Shown here: one piece after another, positions 8,754 through 16,860 of the stretch
Layout of the letters: each line of letters begins with the position of its first letter
Position numbering within the stretch: position 1 is the stretch's first letter
Assembly (NCBI GenBank): GCA_050260055.1
Contig: JBLNBO010000007.1
Span: forward strand, 15,046-79,045
DNA: 64,000 nucleotides
Direction of reading: 5' to 3'
Origin: JBLMYQ01 sp050260055
Lineage (GTDB): Bacteria > Bacillota > Clostridia > Acetivibrionales > UBA4821
The notes under the pieces: model-generated
Seen by the model: only the letters and a program-made list of their open reading frames with translations
What the model was told of the DNA's origin: nothing
Databases searched by the model: none
Translations under genes and position numbers: made by a program

Positions 8754-9758
8754 TTATCTCCCTTCAAGTCTTTGGATTATTTCATCGGCAAATTCGTCTG
8801 TACTTAAACTTCCTCCTAGGTCTTGTGTCAAGAATTTTCCTTCAAAGAAAATAGTAGATAATATGTTTTCAATTGATTCTGATGCTTGAATTTCGCCAAT
8901 ATGCCTTAGCATCATACAGCCGGATAGAATTGCAGCAGTTGGATTGGCGATGCCTTTCCCTGCAATATCTGGGGCACTTCCGTGTACAGGTTCAAAAACA
9001 GATGCTTGAAGGCCAATGTTTCCGGAAGGAGTTATGCCCAATCCACCAATTAAACCTGAGCATAGGTCGGAAATTATATCACCATAAAGATTAGGCATAA
9101 CCATTACATCATAATTCTCTGGTGCTTGAACAAGCTTCATGCACATTGCGTCAACAATCATTTCTTCAAATATAATATCAGTATACTCACTTGCAACTTC
9201 TCTTGCAGTATTTAGAAACATGCCATCAGTGCACTTCATAATATTTGCCTTGTGAACAGCGGTAACTTTCTTTCTTGATTCTTTTTTGGCTAACTCGAAA
9301 GCATACCGTACAATCCTTTCAGAACCTTTGCGTGTAATAACTTTTACACTTTCGGCAGTGTCTTTATCAACCATATAATCCTTGCCACAATATATATCTT
9401 CAGTGTTTTCGCGTACAACAATCAAATCAATATTCTCATACCTGGATTTTATTCCTGCATAATTTTTGCATGGGCGGACATTTGCATATAAATCAAGAGC
9501 TTGCCTTAGTGAAACATTTACGCTTCTAAATCCGCCTCCAATTGGGGTAGTAATAGGCCCTTTAAAGGCTAGTTTGTTATTCTTAATTGAAGATATTAAG
9601 CTGTCGGGCAGTAAAGTGCCGTGCTTTGAAAGCGCATTTGCCCCAGCTTCTTGAATATCCCAATTTATTTTTAATCCAGTCGAATCAATAATACGTTTGG
9701 CAGCATTAATTACTTCAGGACCGATTCCATCACCGGGAATTAATGTAATGTTATACAT
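8754..9758 (-). CDS. icd: NAD-type isocitrate dehydrogenase
   Basis: Member of the isocitrate/isopropylmalate dehydrogenase family. The neighbours (citrate synthase, aconitase) point to oxidative decarboxylation of isocitrate to 2-oxoglutarate. Visible motifs are LIPGDGIGPEV at the N terminus, SLRQALDLYANVRP and VVRENTEDIY for substrate binding, MPNLYGDIISDL for the metal site, and HGSAPDIAGKGIANPTA for the nucleotide. The pattern resembles NAD-dependent IDH rather than the long NADP type. An in-frame ATG exists at 9785, but GAAAGGAAGGA lies 9 nt before the ATG at 9758, giving 334 residues. 3-Isopropylmalate dehydrogenase is the main alternative and is less likely in this operon. Confidence 0.88.
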   Translation of the reverse strand: MYNITLIPGDGIGPEVINAAKRIIDSTGLKINWDIQEAGANALSKHGTLLPDSLISSIKNNKLAFKGPITTPIGGGFRSVNVSLRQALDLYANVRPCKNYAGIKSRYENIDLIVVRENTEDIYCGKDYMVDKDTAESVKVITRKGSERIVRYAFELAKKESRKKVTAVHKANIMKCTDGMFLNTAREVASEYTDIIFEEMIVDAMCMKLVQAPENYDVMVMPNLYGDIISDLCSGLIGGLGITPSGNIGLQASVFEPVHGSAPDIAGKGIANPTAAILSGCMMLRHIGEIQASESIENILSTIFFEGKFLTQDLGGSLSTDEFADEIIQRLEGR

Positions 9759-9785
9759 AATAATTATCCTTCCTTTCGTTATCAA

Positions 9786-9879
9786 ACAGTTGGCAGTTTA
9801 CAGTTAAAAGAATAGCTTTATATATCATTTTGGGCATCACTCGGTAATCTATGCTTCTAGCTTAATATTCTTATACTGC
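9786..9879. repeat. Short AGTTGACAGTT-like repeat between aconitase and icd genes
   Basis: The 94-nt or longer gap between the two genes holds CAGTTGGCAGTTTACAGTT (9786-9804), which matches the tandem unit inside nfnB with single changes. Its presence may separate the two cistrons; no promoter was recognised. Confidence 0.45.
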
Positions 9880-11796
9880 TTAAGCCTTGCTTTTTCGAAT
9901 ATAATTAAGAAGGCCCCCTTCAAAAAGTATTTCTTTTTCACGGTTAGATATGTCTAGTTTTAGTGTAACTTCAAGATTGTGAGAAATGTTTTTAATTATT
10001 ATAACTCCAGATTGAATTCCGCTTCTTATATTGCTGATTTCTAAAATATCGTCTTGAGAGATATTTTCATAGTCTTGTTCATTTTCGAAAATCAACGGTA
10101 GTATACCATTATTAATAAGATTTGCCTTATGGATTCTTGCAAATGATTTTGCAAGAATTGCTCTTATACCGAGATAGAGGGGAACCAAAGCGGCATGCTC
10201 CCTGCTCGAGCCCTGGCCATAGTTGTGCCCTGCAATTATGAATCCCCCGCTTTCGGTCTTAGCCCTTGAAGGAAAGTCTTTATCGCAAGGTGCTAGACAA
10301 TAATCCGACAGATATGGAATATTAGAGCGGTAGGGGAGGAGTTTAGCATTCGAAGGCATTATATGATCGGTTGTAATATTATCTCCAAGCTTAATCAAAG
10401 CCTTTTTTGAAATATTATCTTCAAGGCCTTTGCCAATTGGGAAAGGTTTTATGTTAGGCCCTCTTTTAATTTCAACCTTTTCAGGCTCTAGAGAAGGGGG
10501 GATAATCATGCTATCATTGATATAAAATTCATCGGGAATAAGGTTTTTTGGTTTGGCATCTAATTCCCGAGGGTCTGATAAAGCGCCATTTATGGCACTT
10601 GCTGCAGCAGTTTCAGGGCTTACAATATATACTTGGGCGGATGGCGTACCGCTTCTGCCTTCAAAATTTCTATTGAATGTACGAAGAGAAATACCATTGC
10701 TGGCTGGAGATTGACCCATTCCAATGCAGGGGCCGCAGGCGCACTCAAGGATTCTTGCACCGGATGAAATAATATCTGCCAGTGCACCATTCTGAGAAAG
10801 CATTGAGAGTACCTGCCTTGAGCCCGGAGAAATTACAAGGCTTACATCAGGATGAACCTTCTTATCTTTTAGAATACTTGCGACTTTCATTAAATCTGAA
10901 AATGAAGAGTTGGTACAGCTTCCAATAGCAATCTGATCAACTTTCATCCCCTTTATATTATTTACTTTCTTGATATTATCAGGGCTGTGGGGCGCGGCAG
11001 AAAGCGGTTCCAAAGCTGATAAGTCGATGTCTATGGTTTTATCGTAACTTGCATCACAATCGGCTTTAAGTTCTGCCCAATCAGCTTGGCGATTTTGTGC
11101 TTTTAGAAACTGATAGGTAATATCATCGCTTGGAAATATTGAAGTTGTTGCACCGAGTTCAGCCCCCATATTTGTAATTGTTGCTCTTTCAGGGACAGTA
11201 AGCGAGCATTCACTGTATTCAAGGACTGCGCCAACCCCGCCTTTAACTGAAATCAGCCTTAGTATTTCAAGGATAACATCCTTTGCTGAAACCATAGGAT
11301 TGAGATTGCCTTTAAGGTTTACTCTAAAAACTTTTGGCATTGATATATAGTATGATGCTCCTCCCATTGCAGCAGCAACGTCAAGGCCCCCTGCGCCAAT
11401 CGCAAGCATTCCAAGTGCTCCACAGGTTGGAGTGTGGCTGTCAGAGCCAAGAAGTGTCATTCCAGGTATTCCGAATCTTTCTAGATGAACCTGATGACAG
11501 ATTCCGTTTCCAGGCTTTGAGAAAAATATACCATATTTTGATGCTATACTTTGAATGTATGCATGATCGTCTGCATTTTCAGGCCCTGTCTGCAAAGTGT
11601 TATGGTCAATATATGCAACAGACTTTTTAGTCTTAACTTTTGGGATCCCAAGTGCTTCAAACTGAAGGTATGCCATTGTCCCGGTAGAATCCTGCGTAAG
11701 TGTTTGATCAATACGTATTGAAACCTCATTTCCTTGTCTTGCTTGACCGCTGGCAAGGTGAGAATTTATTATTTTTTCAACAATATTATGTCCCAA
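9880..11796 (-). CDS. acnA: Aconitate hydratase
   Basis: Isomerises citrate to isocitrate using a [4Fe-4S] cluster. The three cluster cysteines are visible in CTNSS and CACGPCIGMGQSPASNG. The C-terminal swivel domain follows, with GHNYGQGSSREHAALVP. At 638 residues it belongs to the short bacterial putative-aconitase type rather than the 890-residue AcnA. The start codon is TTG behind GGAGGAATAATC, and the citrate synthase stop lies just 2 nt upstream, so the two are translationally close. It is the second gene of the minus-strand operon. Confidence 0.93.
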   Translation of the reverse strand: MGHNIVEKIINSHLASGQARQGNEVSIRIDQTLTQDSTGTMAYLQFEALGIPKVKTKKSVAYIDHNTLQTGPENADDHAYIQSIASKYGIFFSKPGNGICHQVHLERFGIPGMTLLGSDSHTPTCGALGMLAIGAGGLDVAAAMGGASYYISMPKVFRVNLKGNLNPMVSAKDVILEILRLISVKGGVGAVLEYSECSLTVPERATITNMGAELGATTSIFPSDDITYQFLKAQNRQADWAELKADCDASYDKTIDIDLSALEPLSAAPHSPDNIKKVNNIKGMKVDQIAIGSCTNSSFSDLMKVASILKDKKVHPDVSLVISPGSRQVLSMLSQNGALADIISSGARILECACGPCIGMGQSPASNGISLRTFNRNFEGRSGTPSAQVYIVSPETAAASAINGALSDPRELDAKPKNLIPDEFYINDSMIIPPSLEPEKVEIKRGPNIKPFPIGKGLEDNISKKALIKLGDNITTDHIMPSNAKLLPYRSNIPYLSDYCLAPCDKDFPSRAKTESGGFIIAGHNYGQGSSREHAALVPLYLGIRAILAKSFARIHKANLINNGILPLIFENEQDYENISQDDILEISNIRSGIQSGVIIIKNISHNLEVTLKLDISNREKEILFEGGLLNYIRKSKA

Positions 11797-11798
11797 GA

Positions 11799-13190
11799 TT
11801 ATTCCTCCTTTGAAAACGGCTCAGAAAATAGTTCCGGCAAAATCTGCTTTGCAGCTTCTATTAATTCCTCATCATATATTACTGTGACCCTGCCTTCTGA
11901 ATATTGAGCATCGACCCATTCTTTGAGTTTTGCGACGCGAGAGTCTTTTTTGTCTATTTTATTATCACCAGTTAAATTAAACTGGTTGTTAATCCAGTGA
12001 GTTATACCTGCTAGACCGGAATGAGAATTGATTACGACCTTGGATGGCTTTCTCAAGATTTTTTTGGTGTTAAAAATAGTATAGATTTCTTCATCTTTCA
12101 ATAATCCATCTGCATGAATACCGGCTTGTGTCATATTGAAATGAGTTCCGACAAATGGGGTCATAGGCGGAATTGTATAACCAAGCATGTTTTCAAAATA
12201 TTCAGCAATTTCAGTTATAATCGGAGTATTCATTCCATCCAAGCTTCCGCGAAGTTCTGCATATTCAATTATCATTGCTTCGAGAGGACAATTGCCGGTT
12301 CGTTCACCAATGCCTAATAATGAACAATTTACAGAAGAAGCGCCATATAACCATGCTGTTGCTGAATTGATAACAGCCTTATGAAAATCATTGTGACCAT
12401 GCCATTCAAGCAATTCGCCTGGAAATCCTGCATGATGGGTTAAACCATAAATGATACCGGGGACGCTTCTTGGAAGTGATGCACCCGGATAAGGAACTCC
12501 AAGGCCTAAAGTATCGCATGCTCTAATCTTAATTGGTATGCCTGAATCCTCCATTAGCTTTCTAAGTTCAAGTGCAAATGGAACTACAAAACCATAAAAG
12601 TCCGCCCTTGTTATATCTTCGAAATGGCATCTTGGTTTTATTCCTATTTCAATTGCATCCTTAATGATTCCCATATACATATCCAGAGCTTCTTTACGGG
12701 TCTTGTTGAGTTTCTTGAATATGTGATAATCTGAACAGCTTACCAAAATACCAGTTTCTTTTATACCAATATCTTTTGCAAGCTGGAAATCTTGTTTTGT
12801 GGCTCTTATCCAACTTGTGACCTCGGGGAACTTATATCCTTTTTCAAGACATTTGTATACGGCATTTCTATCTTTTTCACTATAAAGGAAAAACTCAGAT
12901 TGCCTTATGATTCCATGGGGTCCGCCGAGTTGGTGTAAAAAATCATATAAGTCAACTATTTGTTCTGTGGTATACGGCGTTCTGGATTGCTGGCCATCAC
13001 GAAAGGTAGTATCGGTAATCCATATATCATCTGCCGGAAACATAGGAACTTTTCTATGATTAAAGGCTACCATTGGTATTTCATCATATGGATAGATTTC
13101 TCGGTATAATACGGGGTTAGGTACATCTTGAAGACTATATTGATAAGAATCCTGCTCAAGGGTATTTGTTTTCTTGCTAAAGACAAGCAT
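11799..13190 (-). CDS. Re-type citrate synthase
   Basis: A DRE-TIM metallolyase protein of the isopropylmalate/homocitrate synthase superfamily: TDTTFRDGQQSRTPYT near residue 60, HFEDITRADFYGF, and the HGHNDFHKAV metal motif. Its long N-terminal segment (YPYDEIPMVAFNHRKVPMFPADDIWITDTTF) and overall pattern are those I associate with clostridial Re-citrate synthase, which makes citrate from acetyl-CoA and oxaloacetate in anaerobes that lack the usual Si-enzyme. Directly downstream are aconitase and isocitrate dehydrogenase genes, which supports citrate rather than isopropylmalate or homocitrate as product. The ribosome binding site is TTAGGAGAG. A homocitrate or isopropylmalate synthase cannot be fully excluded by reading alone. 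Confidence 0.85.
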   Translation of the reverse strand: MLVFSKKTNTLEQDSYQYSLQDVPNPVLYREIYPYDEIPMVAFNHRKVPMFPADDIWITDTTFRDGQQSRTPYTTEQIVDLYDFLHQLGGPHGIIRQSEFFLYSEKDRNAVYKCLEKGYKFPEVTSWIRATKQDFQLAKDIGIKETGILVSCSDYHIFKKLNKTRKEALDMYMGIIKDAIEIGIKPRCHFEDITRADFYGFVVPFALELRKLMEDSGIPIKIRACDTLGLGVPYPGASLPRSVPGIIYGLTHHAGFPGELLEWHGHNDFHKAVINSATAWLYGASSVNCSLLGIGERTGNCPLEAMIIEYAELRGSLDGMNTPIITEIAEYFENMLGYTIPPMTPFVGTHFNMTQAGIHADGLLKDEEIYTIFNTKKILRKPSKVVINSHSGLAGITHWINNQFNLTGDNKIDKKDSRVAKLKEWVDAQYSEGRVTVIYDEELIEAAKQILPELFSEPFSKEE

Positions 13191-13217
13191 CGTATCACTC
13201 TCCTAACAGAATATGGC

Positions 13218-13245
13218 TTTGTATAATTGTATACAATTATACAAA
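13218..13245. promoter_or_regulatory. 28-bp perfect palindrome, likely GntR operator
   Basis: The core is AATTGTATACAATT and the symmetry extends to 28 bp with no mismatch. It lies 28 nt before the citrate synthase start codon (read on the minus strand) and covers the -10 box and most of the spacer of the promoter there. FCD-type GntR proteins commonly bind TTGTATACAA-like palindromes. The only regulator gene of this class nearby is the last gene of the operon (8082-8747). Confidence 0.75.
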
Positions 13246-13254
13246 AATAATCAA
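13226..13254 (-). promoter_or_regulatory. Sigma-A-type promoter of the citrate synthase operon
   Basis: On the minus strand TTGATT (13254-13249), a 17-nt spacer, and TACAAT (13231-13226). It overlaps the 28-bp palindrome, so a bound repressor would block it. Confidence 0.6.
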
Positions 13255-13372
13255 TGCTTTTAATTATTTTTTTAAAAAGTAAAAAGATAATTAGTGAAAT
13301 GATATTAAAAAATAATTTATTTTACTAAAGTAAAGTTATCTTTGCCCGATAAATAATAATGGGGGTGGGAAA

Positions 13373-14002
13373 GTGAGTATTAACAGTATTAACAATTATA
13401 TAAAGTCATTAATTAATAATTCAACGAATAAATCAAATACCAGCGCGAGCAAGACAAGCAGTGCTAGTACTAGTAATACAGAAACAAAAAGTGAAAATCA
13501 AAAAAAGATAGCGAGCTTAATCGATCAATTGGAGTTAAATTCAAATAATTCTAATTTGAGCAGTTATTTGAATTATAATGCGGTTGGTCAATATGCCGCT
13601 CTTTCTAAATACTTGAAAGATAATCCATCAAGCGAAGCTGCTAGCTTGATGGCTAATGATGAAACGACAGCAAGTGAAATTGCTGAACTCTTGACAGATA
13701 CGGGTAGCAAATCAGGTTCACTTTCTTTGACAGATTTTTTAAGCAGCTCAAGTGCATCTAACAGTTCTTTTGAAAGCTTATTTAGTAGTGCTGATGAAAT
13801 GGTTAGCGGGATGATTAAGAAAAATCAATTATATGATAACTACTTAATTACTTCAGCTTTAAAAAGGGAAAATTTAAAAGCAATAAATGCTTTAAATAAG
13901 AACAACAAAACGACTAGTAAAGCTGATACAACAAATACAAACACTACAAATAAAACAGCAGATAGTACAACAAATACAAGCAAAGTGGAAGAAAGCAAGT
14001 AA
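13373..14002 (+). CDS. Ser/Thr/Asn-rich protein of unknown function
   Basis: A 209-residue protein with GTG start behind GGGGGTGGGAA. Residues about 10-45 and 170-209 are low-complexity Ser/Thr/Asn/Lys, and only the middle (about 45-165) looks folded: LIDQLELNSNNSNLSSYLNYNAVGQYAALSKYL, then a Ser-rich linker and a helix (ESLFSSADEMVSGMI). There is no signal peptide or membrane helix. I do not recognise a family. It is followed 54 nt later by another small unknown gene and then a shared terminator, so the two may form a unit. Confidence 0.75.
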   Translation: MSINSINNYIKSLINNSTNKSNTSASKTSSASTSNTETKSENQKKIASLIDQLELNSNNSNLSSYLNYNAVGQYAALSKYLKDNPSSEAASLMANDETTASEIAELLTDTGSKSGSLSLTDFLSSSSASNSSFESLFSSADEMVSGMIKKNQLYDNYLITSALKRENLKAINALNKNNKTTSKADTTNTNTTNKTADSTTNTSKVEESK

Positions 14003-14056
14003 CACTGTTTATACAGGACAAAATGAATATAATGTATTCTCATGGAGGATAGACTC

Positions 14057-14278
14057 ATGGGGTCAATAAATAGGATAATCGGAAATACACATGCTTACGG
14101 TTCGGCTGTTAGCAGAGGAGTAAATAGTAACGGCGTAAGAGGTGCAGCAGAAAATATAGAGAATAAGCTGAATCATAATTCAGACAAAAAAATACTTAAC
14201 TATACTTACAATGCATCTACGGGCTTCAATAAGAATTTATATAAACAAAACAATCCTAGCATGGAATTTATATTATAA
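14057..14278 (+). CDS. Small protein of unknown function (73 aa)
   Basis: GGAGGA at 14045-14050 fixes the start at the ATG at 14057 rather than the ATG at 14042. The product begins MGSINRIIGNTHAYGSAVSR and is Asn/Gly-rich, with no Cys and no membrane segment. It lies between the Ser-rich gene and a strong terminator. No family recognised. Confidence 0.6.
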   Translation: MGSINRIIGNTHAYGSAVSRGVNSNGVRGAAENIENKLNHNSDKKILNYTYNASTGFNKNLYKQNNPSMEFIL

Positions 14279-14289
14279 GATTTTGGATA

Positions 14290-14335
14290 AAATAAAAGCT
14301 CACACTCTATAAAGGTGTGAGCTTTTATTTTATAT
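14290..14335. terminator. Bidirectional terminator
   Basis: A 16-bp perfect stem (AAATAAAAGCTCACAC with its complement) and 9-nt loop, with A and T tracts on both sides. It serves the plus-strand small gene and the convergent minus-strand membrane gene at 14341. Confidence 0.9.
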
Positions 14336-14340
14336 TTTAT

Positions 14341-14607
14341 TTAGTTTGTATGCATCTTTAAAACATTGTCCATAAGTAGACCACCGATTATTACTTCAGC
14401 AAATATATTTACGCTGGCTTTCATCATTGCTATGCAGTTGTTCATTAAAATATAGCTGTTTAAATAAATATTATTATAGTAATAAATTGTTGCAGATAAT
14501 GTAAACAGACAAAAAGATAACAACGTGCCGTAGATGATAACTAGTTTACATAACTTCTCCATATTTAAAAGCTGCTTTGTAATCTTTTCTATAATATTAT
14601 TCTTCAT
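14341..14607 (-). CDS. Small membrane protein of unknown function (88 aa)
   Basis: GAGGGG sits 5 nt before the ATG. The product has one clear hydrophobic segment at residues about 22-43 (VIIYGTLLSFCLFTLSATIYYY) and a second weaker one at about 57-80 (MMKASVNIFAEVIIGGLLMDNVL). No family recognised. It lies between the two unknown plus-strand genes and the MATE transporter gene, and may share a transcript with the latter only if read-through occurs across the 91-nt gap. Confidence 0.6.
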   Translation of the reverse strand: MKNNIIEKITKQLLNMEKLCKLVIIYGTLLSFCLFTLSATIYYYNNIYLNSYILMNNCIAMMKASVNIFAEVIIGGLLMDNVLKMHTN

Positions 14608-14698
14608 TGAGACCCCTCAGACAAATTATATTATGTATATATATGTTAACATAATGAGGGGGAAGATTCAAATTATAGATTATGGAAAAGGTTCATAA

Positions 14699-16102
14699 TT
14701 AACGGGAAATAATTACCTTCTTTTCCCAAGGGCCAAAACGGAAATATAAAAAGCTGAGTATTGCTGATATAATAAAGCCGATTGTTATTCCCAGCCAAAT
14801 ACCTGAACTTTGTAGTCCGGTATGTTGCGAAAGGAACCATGAGAGAGGTATCCTAAAAAGCCAAAACGATAATATGGCAAATATCATTGGGGGGATAGTA
14901 TCTCCTGCACCTTGGAGCGCCCCATTTGTTACGAATATAGTTGATACACCGAAATATCCAATTGATACAATTTTTAAATAAGCTGTTCCCTCGGCAATTA
15001 TAAGGTTGAGCTGGTCTTGCGGAATTGATGGATTGCTGAGGAAAAATAAAATGATTTGCTTTGGAAAAGCATAACATAATATAACAATAAATGATGTTAT
15101 TAAGATTGAGAAAAGTGCTCCTATCTTAACAGTTTCAGATACCCTTTCTTTTTTACCTGCGCCTAGGTTTTGACCTGTAAGTGCTGTAACTGACATACCG
15201 ATTGCCATAGATGGCAAAAAGCAGAAGCTATCTAATCTTGAGCCAATGCCAAATACTGAAATTGTGGTAATTCCAAAATCTGAAACCATCTTGGCGATAA
15301 TAAATACGCCGGTAGAGACAATTACCTGCTGAATACCTGAAGGTAAGCCAATCATAAGCAGACTCTTTACCAATTTTGTGTCAAATTTAAAACCCTTGAA
15401 ATCTCTGATATTTAAGACGCCTTGCTTGCGTAAAAGGTTTAAAGCGAATATAAAAGAGAATACCTGTGCTATTATTGTTGCAAGAGCAGAACCGTTAATA
15501 CCCATCTTTGGGAAGAAACCTAAGCCAAGGATGAGTAGAGGGTCTAATACTAAATTTAGAATGACTGCCATAGAAAGAAATTTCAAAGGAGTCCATGAAT
15601 CCCCTAAACCTCTTAAAATCGCGCTAATAAGGTTGAATCCGAACATGAATACCAATCCTGCGAGGGTAACATTAAGGTATCCGCATGCAAGATTAAAAAC
15701 CTCTGGCATCTTTGTAGGGTTGACAGCAAGAGATATTATGGATTTATTAAATACGAATCCTAATATGGTTAAAACTACAGATATTAAAAAAGTAAGTACA
15801 AAGGAATTATCTATAATTTTGCTTATCATATCATTATTGCCTGCACCTTTATGCTGTGAGACTAATGCAGTAGCAGCTATTGAAACTCCAATAACTAATG
15901 AAAACATAATAAAGACGATAGGGTAAGTCATGGTAACAGCGCTGAAAGCTTCTGTACCCAAGAATCTTCCTATCCAGAAAGCATTAATCATTTGCAGGAT
16001 AAGCTGAAGAATGTTTCCCAGAAAAAGGGGCATAGCAAATGTTATTATTATTCTTAATATATTTCCTTCAGTAAGGTCTTTACCGATACTATTATTTTTC
16101 AT
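14699..16102 (-). CDS. MATE family efflux transporter
   Basis: Multidrug and toxin extrusion family protein with twelve predicted membrane helices, exchanging cations for drugs or other organic compounds. The N-terminal MATE half begins IIITFAMPLFLGNILQLILQMINAFWIGRFLG and the second half near residue 240 repeats it (LLMIGLPSGIQQVIVSTGVFIIAKMV). An upstream in-frame ATG at 16150 exists, but GGAG lies 5 nt before the ATG at 16102, which gives 467 residues, the usual MATE length. The substrate is unknown. Confidence 0.9.
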   Translation of the reverse strand: MKNNSIGKDLTEGNILRIIITFAMPLFLGNILQLILQMINAFWIGRFLGTEAFSAVTMTYPIVFIMFSLVIGVSIAATALVSQHKGAGNNDMISKIIDNSFVLTFLISVVLTILGFVFNKSIISLAVNPTKMPEVFNLACGYLNVTLAGLVFMFGFNLISAILRGLGDSWTPLKFLSMAVILNLVLDPLLILGLGFFPKMGINGSALATIIAQVFSFIFALNLLRKQGVLNIRDFKGFKFDTKLVKSLLMIGLPSGIQQVIVSTGVFIIAKMVSDFGITTISVFGIGSRLDSFCFLPSMAIGMSVTALTGQNLGAGKKERVSETVKIGALFSILITSFIVILCYAFPKQIILFFLSNPSIPQDQLNLIIAEGTAYLKIVSIGYFGVSTIFVTNGALQGAGDTIPPMIFAILSFWLFRIPLSWFLSQHTGLQSSGIWLGITIGFIISAILSFLYFRFGPWEKKVIISR

Positions 16103-16181
16103 ATTAACTCCATACAGTATTATGCAATTTTTACAGACTTTTAATACCAAATAACTATAATCGGTTACTTGGCTTAAAACA

Positions 16182-16206
16182 AAAAACGTACATGCGTACG
16201 TTTTTA
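16182..16206 (-). terminator. Terminator after rpsT
   Basis: AAAAACGTAC and GTACGTTTTT around a 4-nt loop, with A/T tracts on both sides. Read on the minus strand it ends rpsT, 6 nt downstream of its stop; it is nearly symmetric and could act in both directions. Confidence 0.8.
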
Positions 16207-16211
16207 TTTCT

Positions 16212-16475
16212 TTATTTCGACTGGTTAAGCTTTTTGGCTATTGAAGACTTTTTTCTATTGGCGGTGTTCTTATGGAGAACTCCTTTTGCAACTGCCTTAT
16301 CAATGCTCTTGGTTGCAGATACTAGTAAGTCATCAGCTTTCTTAGTATCCTTTCCCTTTATAGCCTCATCAAACTTTTTAAGCTGAGTTTTCAAAGCCGT
16401 TTTCGTCATCGCATTTTGCATAGTTTTTGTTTCAGTTGTTTTCACTCTTTTTATTGCTGATTTAATGTTTGGCAA
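16212..16475 (-). CDS. rpsT: 30S ribosomal protein S20
   Basis: Primary 16S rRNA binding protein of the small subunit. The true N terminus is PNIKSAIKRVKTTETKTMQN, matching the family's usual ANIKSAIKR. This places the start at a TTG (16475-16473) behind GGGGAGGTG with a 6-nt spacing, not at the more distal in-frame ATG at 16496. The protein has 87 residues, is rich in Lys and Ala, and ends in KKLNQSK. A weak start codon is a known feature of rpsT in several bacteria and is compatible with autoregulation. Confidence 0.93.
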   Translation of the reverse strand: MPNIKSAIKRVKTTETKTMQNAMTKTALKTQLKKFDEAIKGKDTKKADDLLVSATKSIDKAVAKGVLHKNTANRKKSSIAKKLNQSK

Positions 16476-16860
16476 TTTTTTCACCTCCCCGACCATATTG
16501 CTATCTCGAATTCCTCAGTTCATGCAAAATATTTTAACATGTAAATAATTATAATGCAATCATTTACAACATATTTAAAGAATATATTTTTAACTAAATA
16601 TTACTAAGCTTTTTGTCGCCTATATGTTGAAGATAGAAGATAATAATGCTATAATGAGCGCAATCATTAATAATTCCTTTACTTTTTATACGAATTCCTA
16701 ATTAAAACATGTTTCTAAAACACTTCTAATTTCTTAGCGAAATACATATAACAGCATAACTGCAGTTTATAATTCAAGAACGAGATGCTTTTTATTTTTG
16801 ATATCTAAAAATAAATAATTATCAATTATACATTACAAATTGCTTGTTAGGGGGTCAATT
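16476..16860. other. Intergenic region with promoter and long leader of the glutamate synthase operon
   Basis: A 385-nt gap between divergent genes. Apart from the promoter at 16627-16655 it is AT-rich with no ORF of note. The predicted 5' leader of the glutamate synthase operon is about 200 nt. I saw no recognisable riboswitch; an AGCAT/ATGCT pair around 16750-16792 is too short to matter on its own. Confidence 0.45.
16627..16655 (+). promoter_or_regulatory. Promoter of the glutamate synthase operon
   Basis: TTGAAG (16627-16632), a 17-nt spacer, and TATAAT (16650-16655) preceded by TGC, so it is an extended -10 promoter of good quality. Transcription would start near 16662. Confidence 0.65.

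Noticed and set aside
8873..9094. Open frames antisense to isocitrate dehydrogenase and aconitase
   Set aside because: They are shadows of conserved coding sequence and have no initiation signals.
15378..15926. A 182-codon open frame antisense to the MATE gene
   Set aside because: No ribosome binding site, and the composition mirrors the transporter's codons; the MATE reading is supported by family motifs.
16662..16860. A glutamine riboswitch in the glutamate synthase leader
   Set aside because: The conserved glnA-motif bases are not seen; the leader is AT-rich with only a five-base pair candidate stem.
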